From Planctomycetales bacterium (GTDB lineage: Bacteria > Planctomycetota > Planctomycetia > Gemmatales > Gemmataceae): a stretch of 5,872 nt of DNA. Positions 1 through 4,385 of the stretch are shown here, piece after piece. The stretch lies in assembly GCA_020054355.1 (NCBI GenBank), contig JAGVLI010000528.1, forward strand, positions 1-5,872, given 5' to 3'. Below the pieces are notes generated by a model. The model worked only from the letters and a program-made list of their open reading frames with translations, made no database searches and was not told the DNA's origin. A program made the position numbers and the translations under genes. Position 1 is the first letter of the stretch. Each line of letters begins with the position of its first letter.

Positions 1-59
1 GTCGAGGCGTAAGCCCGACGTGTTCCACGGTGAAATCCACGTCGGGCTTACGCCTCGAC
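1..59. repeat. Perfect inverted repeat, REP/BIME-like paired hairpins
   Basis: Bases 1-22 and 38-59 are exact reverse complements (22 of 22), separated by a 15-nt spacer (23-37). Each arm also folds on itself. In the left arm GTCG (1-4) pairs with CGAC (16-19) and GGC (6-8) with GCC (13-15), leaving a bulged A at 5 and a GTAA loop of GNRA type at 9-12. The right arm mirrors this at 41-59. Two head-to-head copies of a short bulged palindrome is the layout of REP/BIME elements. It could also act as a transcription terminator, but no T-run follows the right arm; the base before position 1 is not visible. The repeat is certain; its class is inference. Confidence 0.8.
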
Positions 60-139
60 GCTCGCCTTTCGAGCATCTATTGCCGCGCGGTTCCTAACCC
101 GCCCTGATCCCTGCCCAACCGAATATGATGCAGCCCCAC

Positions 140-165
140 CTCGACCTGAAACAACCCCGGTCGAG
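140..165 (-). terminator. Weak hairpin downstream of the small minus-strand gene
   Basis: CTCGACC (140-146) and GGTCGAG (159-165) form a 7-bp perfect stem around a 12-nt loop, beginning 11 bp past the stop codon of the minus-strand gene at 177-386. The position suits a terminator or an mRNA 3'-end hairpin. However, the loop is large and the minus strand shows no U-run after the stem, so a classical intrinsic terminator is not supported. The rest of 60-176 shows no gene. Confidence 0.25.
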
Positions 166-176
166 CCAAACACGGA

Positions 177-386
177 TCAGCCCCGGTCAGCTTCGCCACA
201 GGTCTTCGGTTCCCTGATGTCCTCGCTCAAACGACGTGTGACCTTTAGAACGAAGGCAAGCTCGCGCAGCATCTCCTTCACTTCGGCTTCCGGCACTGAA
301 GGCGGCAACCGCTTGGGCAAGGAGAGCACCTTGGCGGAGTGCGACGAACGAGTGAGACGCCGGGAGCGCATCTGGGTCAGGGCCAT
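177..386 (-). CDS. Small hypothetical protein, 69 aa
   Basis: I do not recognise this protein and assign no function. The ATG at 386 is preceded by AAAGGA-type Shine-Dalgarno sequence (about 394-399, spacing 7-8 nt), which is the main reason to accept so short a gene; the reading frame runs further upstream, but that part is antisense shadow of the DJ-1/PfpI gene. Residues 1-30 are basic and rich in Arg, Ser and Lys (for example MALTQMRSRRLTRSSHSAK) and probably disordered. Residues about 31-57 (EAEVKEMLRELAFVLKVTRR) look like one amphipathic helix with heptad-like Leu/Val spacing. There is no signal peptide or membrane segment; a single Cys is at 63. It ends in TGA at 177-179. It is divergent from the DJ-1/PfpI gene with 264 bp between the starts. 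From memory, short proteins with a similar 'RELAFVL..TRR' stretch occur in planctomycetes, but I cannot verify homology here. Confidence 0.6.
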   Translation of the reverse strand: MALTQMRSRRLTRSSHSAKVLSLPKRLPPSVPEAEVKEMLRELAFVLKVTRRLSEDIREPKTCGEADRG

Positions 387-543
387 GTTGGTGTCCTTTC
401 CGTGACGTGGTTTATGATCGATGAATGGAAAAGCAAGTGGTATGCCACCGTCCGCGGAATTGAGCGGATTCAACACAACTCTTTGGCGCACCTGCTGTTT
501 GCGGACAGGACTGACACAGAGGTATCGACACAATCGAATAGTG

Positions 544-580
544 TACAAATTGTAAGTCTTGCGTCTTGGGCCAAGACTTA
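544..580. promoter_or_regulatory. Palindrome cluster, candidate operator
   Basis: Three overlapping symmetric sequences lie in 37 bp. TACAA-A-TTGTA (544-554) is a perfect 11-bp palindrome. TAAGTCTT (553-560) and AAGACTTA (573-580) form an inverted repeat around 12 nt. Inside that, GTCTTGG-G-CCAAGAC (563-577) is a perfect 15-bp palindrome. The cluster is 71-107 bp upstream of the DJ-1/PfpI start and abuts the -35-like element at 578. This is what a dimeric repressor or activator site would look like. An RNA hairpin with alternative pairings is the other reading. No regulator gene is visible in the window. Confidence 0.4.
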
Positions 581-607
581 ACGAAAAGAGTACAAAGCGC
601 TGATAAT
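578..607 (+). promoter_or_regulatory. Candidate sigma70-like promoter for the DJ-1/PfpI gene
   Basis: TTAACG (578-583) matches 4 of 6 positions of TTGACA and GATAAT (602-607) matches 5 of 6 of TATAAT, with an 18-bp spacer. Transcription would begin near 614-616, giving a leader of about 35 nt before the ATG at 651. The stretch is more AT-rich than its surroundings, and the palindrome cluster overlaps its -35 side, so regulation by a bound protein is plausible. Planctomycete promoter consensus is poorly defined, so this remains a guess from the standard bacterial pattern. I found no comparably good promoter for the divergent small gene in 387-560. Confidence 0.3.
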
Positions 608-637
608 TCCTGGGACAAGACTGCTGACAAGCTGCTT

Positions 638-642
638 GAGGA
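638..642 (+). promoter_or_regulatory. Shine-Dalgarno site that fixes the DJ-1/PfpI start at 651
   Basis: GAGGA at 638-642 is followed by 8 nt and then ATG at 651. The alternative TTG codon at 636 overlaps this site and has no purine-rich sequence properly spaced before it. A small perfect palindrome, CAAGC-T-GCTTG (628-638), abuts the site and might modestly affect its access. Confidence 0.65.
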
Positions 643-650
643 CTGTTTCC

Positions 651-1337
651 ATGACCACGGTGGGGATGATGCTGTTTCCCAGGCTGACGCAACTCGACCT
701 GACCGGGCCGTACGAAGTGTTCAGCCGAATGCCAAACACTCGGGTGCTTCTCGTCGCCGACCAACCGGGGCCGGTCGTCAGCGAACACGGCCTGACAGTC
801 TTGGCCGACACGGGGTTCGCTGCCTCGCCGCCCTTCGATGTGCTGTTCGTGCCTGGCGGGAATGGGGTCAATGAACAACTGGGCAACGATGCGTTTCTTG
901 CCTTCCTGCGCCAGCAGGGTGAGCGGGCCAGGTTCGTCACGGCGGTCTGCACCGGCGCCTTGCTGCTGGGGGCGGCGGGGCTGCTCCAAGGATATCGAGC
1001 CACCACGCACTGGTTGAGCCTGGAGCTTTTGTCCCTGGTTGGCGCCGAGCCGGTGGCCGAGCGGGTCGTGGTGGATCGGAACCGGATCACGGGCGGCGGG
1101 GTGACGGCGGGGATCGACTTCGGTCTGACCGTGGCCGGCCGCTTGCACGGGGACGCGGTCGCCAAGGAAATCCAGTTGATAATGGAATACGACCCGGCAC
1201 CACCTTTTCGTGCCGGCTCGCCGCGGACGGCGGATGCGGCGACGGTGGAAAGAGTCACCGCAGCCCGCCAACGGGTACAAGAGGAGCGGAAGCGCATCCT
1301 GGCGGAGTTGAGGGAGCGCACGAAAACGATGCACTGA
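651..1337 (+). CDS. DJ-1/PfpI family protein, isonitrile hydratase-like
   Basis: This is a 228-aa protein of the DJ-1/PfpI (class I glutamine amidotransferase-like) superfamily. It most resembles Pseudomonas isonitrile hydratase (InhA, not the mycobacterial enoyl reductase), which adds water to isonitriles to give N-substituted formamides. Visible family motifs, numbered from the ATG at 651, are LTQLDLTGPYEVF (about 12-24, with Asp16 and Glu22), the VPGGNGV turn (about 67-73), the nucleophile elbow TAVCTGALLLGAAGLL (about 97-112, nucleophile Cys100 then Thr101), the ATTHW strand (about 117-121), and GGGVTAGIDF (about 148-157). In the characterised enzyme the nucleophile is Cys101 and Asp17 and Thr102 matter for catalysis; all three have counterparts here, offset by one. 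Length equals the usual 228 or so. The C-terminus (about 195-228) is a charged helix rather than the AraC-type DNA-binding domain of GlxA-like regulators, so an enzyme is favoured over a transcription factor. No signal peptide is seen, so it should be cytoplasmic. It stands alone, convergent with the DUF1501 gene. The true substrate is unproven. Confidence 0.9.
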   Translation: MTTVGMMLFPRLTQLDLTGPYEVFSRMPNTRVLLVADQPGPVVSEHGLTVLADTGFAASPPFDVLFVPGGNGVNEQLGNDAFLAFLRQQGERARFVTAVCTGALLLGAAGLLQGYRATTHWLSLELLSLVGAEPVAERVVVDRNRITGGGVTAGIDFGLTVAGRLHGDAVAKEIQLIMEYDPAPPFRAGSPRTADAATVERVTAARQRVQEERKRILAELRERTKTMH

Positions 1338-1361
1338 CCGACGAAGGCCGAAGCAGCGCCA

Positions 1362-2612
1362 TTACCGCAGGATCTCTGGCATGGCTCGGCCGCCCTTCTG
1401 CACGAGCGGCACGGGTCGGCCGCCGGGCGCATCGTATTCCTTCGTGTAGTCGATCTGCATCAGTCGGCAGATGGTGGCCATGAAATCGGCCACCGAGATG
1501 GGCCGTTCGACCACGGTGGCGCCGATCTTGTCGGTCTGGCCCACCGTCTGGCCGCCCTTGATGCCCGCGCCCATGAGCACCGTGCTCCAGGCCTTGGCAT
1601 AGTGGTCGCGACCCTTGCCCTTGAACTTGGGAGTCCGGCCGAACTCGCCCATCCACACCACCAGCGTGCTGTCGAGCAAGCCGCGCTGCTTCAGATCGTC
1701 CACCAGCGCGCTCATGGCCGGATCGCACTGGGCCGACAGCTTGCGAATGGCGTCGTTGTTCTCGAAGTGCGTGTCCCAGCCGCCCAGCGAGACTTCGACG
1801 AAGGGCACCTCGGCCTCGACGAGGCGGCGCGCCAGCAGGCAGCCCTGGCCGAACTTGTTGCGGCCATAGGCGTCCCTGGTCCGCGCGGACTCGCTGTCCA
1901 GCTCGAACGCCTTGGTCTTCTCGGTGCGCATCAGCCCGACCGCGCGGCGATAGACGGTGGCGTGATCGCCCTGGATTGTCGAGGCATAGCGCTCCTTGAA
2001 ACCCTGCTCCAGGTTATCGAGCAGGCCGAAGCGCCGATCTTGCTGCGCCGTCGGCGCGAGGGTCTTGAGGTTCTCCACGCCCTTTTCGGGATCGTTGACG
2101 AACAGCGGCTGATAAACAGCGCCGAAGTAGCCCGGCCCGTGGCTGCGATCGCTCTGGGCGATGGCCACGTAGTTGGGCAAGGGCGATTCGAGATCGCCCC
2201 GCTCGCGCGACACCACCGAGCCGATGCTGGGATAGTGGACGCCGCCCTGGCCGTCGCGATACCCGGTGCGGAGATGCACGCGGGCGCGCAGATGCTCGTT
2301 CTCCACCGTGCTCATGCCCCGCAAGACGGCAGCTTCCTTCATCATCTTGGCGAACTGCGGATAAAGCTCGCTGATCTGGATGCCGGGGACGGCCGTGTCG
2401 ATCGGCTTGAAGATGCCGCAATCGGGTTCTTCGGGCTTGAGGTCGAAGGTATCGGTATGGGGCGGGCCGCCATCCATCCAGAGCAAGATGCAGGACTTCG
2501 CTTTGCTTTGCTGCTGCGCGGCCTGCGCCGCCAGCCGGGGCAGCCAGCCACTCAACGACGCGCCGCCAAGTCCCAGGGCCGTGGTTCGCAGCCAATCGCG
2601 ACGGGAGATCAT
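1362..2612 (-). CDS. DUF1501 family exported protein
   Basis: This 416-aa DUF1501 protein belongs to a family related to the alkaline phosphatase/sulfatase fold and greatly expanded in planctomycetes; its substrate is unknown. The start at 2612 is chosen because AAGGAG lies 5 nt upstream and because the protein then opens with a twin-arginine-like leader, MISRRDWLRTTALGLGG, followed by a hydrophobic stretch and an Ala-rich region near 28-33, suggesting Tat export. Conserved segments are LWMDGGPPHTDTFD (44-57), GYRDGQGGVHYPSIGSVVS (118-136), GGWDTH (277-282), WMGEFGRTPKF (320-330) and GRDHYAKAW (334-342). The Asp and His residues in these are the likely metal or substrate ligands by analogy with the superfamily. 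Length is typical. It lies 141 bp downstream of the DUF1549/DUF1553 gene on the same strand, with a paired-palindrome element between. Its stop is only 24 bp from the stop of the convergent DJ-1/PfpI gene, with no terminator visible between them. Confidence 0.92.
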   Translation of the reverse strand: MISRRDWLRTTALGLGGASLSGWLPRLAAQAAQQQSKAKSCILLWMDGGPPHTDTFDLKPEEPDCGIFKPIDTAVPGIQISELYPQFAKMMKEAAVLRGMSTVENEHLRARVHLRTGYRDGQGGVHYPSIGSVVSRERGDLESPLPNYVAIAQSDRSHGPGYFGAVYQPLFVNDPEKGVENLKTLAPTAQQDRRFGLLDNLEQGFKERYASTIQGDHATVYRRAVGLMRTEKTKAFELDSESARTRDAYGRNKFGQGCLLARRLVEAEVPFVEVSLGGWDTHFENNDAIRKLSAQCDPAMSALVDDLKQRGLLDSTLVVWMGEFGRTPKFKGKGRDHYAKAWSTVLMGAGIKGGQTVGQTDKIGATVVERPISVADFMATICRLMQIDYTKEYDAPGGRPVPLVQKGGRAMPEILR

Positions 2613-2617
2613 GGAAG

Positions 2618-2623
2618 CTCCTT
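2618..2623 (-). promoter_or_regulatory. Strong Shine-Dalgarno site of the DUF1501 gene
   Basis: On the minus strand AAGGAG is followed by CTTCC and the ATG at 2612. This fixes the start 21 codons inside the longer open frame, whose GTG at 2675 lies within the left arm of the inverted-repeat element. Confidence 0.75.
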
Positions 2624-2663
2624 GGAAAAGCGGTCTGCCCGGTGGCAGTCGAGCGACGGTTTG

Positions 2664-2731
2664 CCCGTGGGTCACGATTCCAATCGTGACGGGCCGTGGA
2701 GGTTGTCACGATTGGCATCGTGACCCACGGG
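2664..2731. repeat. Second paired-palindrome inverted repeat
   Basis: Bases 2664-2690 and 2705-2731 are reverse complements at 26 of 27 positions, around a 14-nt spacer (2691-2704). Each arm contains its own hairpin: GTCACGATT-CC-AATCGTGAC (2671-2690) on the left and GTCACGAT-TGGC-ATCGTGAC (2705-2724) on the right; the outer CCCGTGG/CCACGGG completes the long stem. The element starts 22 bp past the DUF1549/DUF1553 stop and ends 51 bp before the DUF1501 start. It may stabilise the upstream mRNA, attenuate transcription into DUF1501, or simply be a dispersed repeat. No T-run on the minus strand supports plain intrinsic termination. Confidence 0.8.
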
Positions 2732-2753
2732 CCGACGGTCCCCAGAAGACTCA

Positions 2754-4283
2754 CTAATGGTTCGTGTAAAACTCCGTGCTGTTCAGCAAGGCCCAAAGCA
2801 GGTCGCCAGGAGCCTGGGCATCCTTGTTCTTGGCGAGAAAGCCGGTCAGTTTTTCAAGCTCTTCGGGCCGCGGCGCTCGCGACAGAGTGGCCAGCACCAG
2901 CTTTTCCGCGAGCTTGGCGGGCTGCTCGCCGGCGGCGTTGAATTCCTTCAGCGCGTTCGCGATGCGGCTCATTTCGCGCGAGTTCATGAGGCGGAGCACC
3001 TGGGGGATGCCGGCCTTGTATTCGAGGGGCGAAGCCCCTTCCTCCACGTTGAAGAAGTTGGCAAAGCCGTTGCGGCTGCCGTGGAAGCGGATATCGGCCT
3101 TGTCCTCCCAGGTGGTGGGCCACGGCTTGTGCTTGCCGCCATTCAATACCTGTTCAATGCTGTCGTGCAGCTGGAACGGCGTCATGATCTTCACCAGTCG
3201 GCCCGCGTACAGCTTGCCCGCCCGATCCGAAGCCCCCGGCGGCAAGCTACGCCGCTGATAGGCATTCGACAGGCAGATCGCCCGGATCAAGTGCTGGTGA
3301 TCGAACCCTGCCTGCGCGTAGCTCCTGGCGAGCAATTCCAGCAACTCCGGGTGGGTTGCGGGATTCTTGGCACTCATGTCCTCGATGGGATTCACCAGGC
3401 CCATGCCCAGGAAATGGTGCCAGGTGCGATTGACCAGCGCCCTGGCGAAGTAAGGATTCTCGGCGGAGGTCAGCCACCCGGCCAGTACGGGCAAGTAGGG
3501 CTGATCTGCAGCAAGGGTCGGCTTGTCGCCGCGCAGGAACTGCGGCGGCACCTCGCGCGCCGAGGGCGGCCTCATCAGCTTGCTCTTTGACGTTTCACTA
3601 GCGCCGTAGAAGTCGCCCTTGTCGGGCACGCGCTGGAACAGCGTACCCACCTTGGAGAAGAAGCCGGCCAGCGCCCAGTATTCGTCGCGCTTCCAGTCCT
3701 GGAAAGGATGATCGTGGCACTGGGCACACTGCAATTGCAAACCGAGAAAGACTCGACTGACGCGATCCGTCACCTGGTCCACCGATTCGTGGACCACGTA
3801 AAAGGTGGTGCCGGGATTGTCCGTCTGCATGCCAGACCCGGCCAGAATCTCGCGCGTGAGCTGGCCGATCGGCTTGTTGGCGGCGAAGGAATCGCGCAGC
3901 CAGTTGACGAGCGGCAGGTGATTGCGTCGGGCGGCGGCGGCCGTCTTCGGAATGAGCAACTCTTTCCAGATGTCGGCCTGCTGCCTGGCGTAGAGCGGGC
4001 TGGCGAGCAGTTCGTCGATGATCTTGGCCCGCTTGTCCGCCTCCTTGCTGTCCAAAAACTCGCGGACCTTGTCGCTGGGCGGCACCACCCCGGCGACGTC
4101 GAGGTAGACGCGGTGCAGGAACTCGGCGTCGTCACAGAGCGGCCCGGCGGGCACCTTCTCGGCATCGAGCTTTTTCTGAATCTCGGCGTCGATCTGCTTG
4201 GCAAGTGGAGCGGCGTCCGGCGCTGCTGCCAGCGAAGCCACCGCAACCAGCGAAACCAGGAAGGCCATCGGGAAGCGAGTCAT
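2754..4283 (-). CDS. DUF1549/DUF1553 secreted protein, short form with one CxxCH
   Basis: This 509-aa protein carries DUF1549 (about 28-215) followed by DUF1553 (about 265-505), a pairing typical of planctomycete secreted proteins of unknown function. ATG at 4283 is preceded by GGAG with 7-nt spacing. Residues 1-22 form a Sec-type signal peptide (MTRF, a hydrophobic run, then ASLAAAP with a likely cleavage site near 20-22), so it acts outside the cytoplasm. DUF1549 shows DDAEFLHRVYLDVAGVVP (51-68), DELLASPLYA (90-99) and CAQCHDHPFQDW (186-197); CxxCH at 186-190 could bind heme c covalently. DUF1553 shows NPYFARALVNRTWHHFLG (276-293), HPELLELLA (311-319) and a conserved C-terminal end, LLWALLNSTEFYTNH. 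Many relatives are much longer, with an N-terminal planctomycete cytochrome c domain and sometimes lectin-like inserts; neither is present here. It is followed by DUF1501 on the same strand, the usual partner. Enzymatic activity is not known. Confidence 0.92.
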   Translation of the reverse strand: MTRFPMAFLVSLVAVASLAAAPDAAPLAKQIDAEIQKKLDAEKVPAGPLCDDAEFLHRVYLDVAGVVPPSDKVREFLDSKEADKRAKIIDELLASPLYARQQADIWKELLIPKTAAAARRNHLPLVNWLRDSFAANKPIGQLTREILAGSGMQTDNPGTTFYVVHESVDQVTDRVSRVFLGLQLQCAQCHDHPFQDWKRDEYWALAGFFSKVGTLFQRVPDKGDFYGASETSKSKLMRPPSAREVPPQFLRGDKPTLAADQPYLPVLAGWLTSAENPYFARALVNRTWHHFLGMGLVNPIEDMSAKNPATHPELLELLARSYAQAGFDHQHLIRAICLSNAYQRRSLPPGASDRAGKLYAGRLVKIMTPFQLHDSIEQVLNGGKHKPWPTTWEDKADIRFHGSRNGFANFFNVEEGASPLEYKAGIPQVLRLMNSREMSRIANALKEFNAAGEQPAKLAEKLVLATLSRAPRPEELEKLTGFLAKNKDAQAPGDLLWALLNSTEFYTNH

Positions 4284-4306
4284 CGGCTTGCTCCGGCGGG
4301 TTGGAT

Positions 4307-4328
4307 GGATCGTTCCGCGAAACGATCC
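4307..4328. promoter_or_regulatory. Hairpin in the leader of the DUF1549/DUF1553 gene
   Basis: GGATCGTT (4307-4314) and AACGATCC (4321-4328) form a perfect 8-bp stem with a 6-nt loop. It lies in the 102-bp gap between the WD40 stop and the DUF1549/DUF1553 start, 23 bp before the start codon and 12 bp before its ribosome binding site. No U-run follows on the minus strand, so termination is doubtful. It could be a protein-binding palindrome or an mRNA leader structure. The rest of the gap shows no clear promoter. Confidence 0.4.
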
Positions 4329-4385
4329 TTCGTCACGGGTAAGAACCTCGTCCGCGCCGGCGAGCGGCCAATGTTTTTGCCGAAT

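Noticed and set aside
156..188. 8-bp direct repeat CCCCGGTC at 156-163 and 181-188
   Set aside because: It is short and GC-rich, and its second copy is inside the small gene; two copies can arise by chance.
636..650. TTG at 636 as the DJ-1/PfpI start
   Set aside because: It would add 5 residues, overlaps the GAGGA site, and moves the catalytic Cys away from the position usual in the family.
387..1334. Long minus-strand open frame upstream of and in frame with the 69-aa gene
   Set aside because: It is antisense to the well-supported DJ-1/PfpI gene, has low-complexity Arg/Pro/Gln-rich content and no family motifs. Only its last 69 codons, after a proper ribosome binding site, look real.
578..1432. 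Minus-strand open frame of 284 codons
   Set aside because: It lies wholly opposite the DJ-1/PfpI gene and the DUF1501 3' end and has Ser/Arg/Pro-rich composition typical of GC-rich shadow frames.
2613..2675. GTG at 2675 as the DUF1501 start
   Set aside because: It lies in the inverted repeat, gives a non-signal N-terminal extension, and ignores the AAGGAG site and twin-arginine leader at 2612.
1602..2723. Plus-strand open frame of 373 codons
   Set aside because: It is antisense to DUF1501, runs through the inverted repeat, and shows no recognisable domain.
1..2731. CRISPR array
   Set aside because: The two repeat elements are inverted pairs of different sequence, not a series of equal direct repeats with unique spacers.
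2757..3590. Plus-strand open frames opposite DUF1549/DUF1553
   Set aside because: They are antisense shadows of a gene with clear domain motifs, and there is no ribosome binding site or family match.
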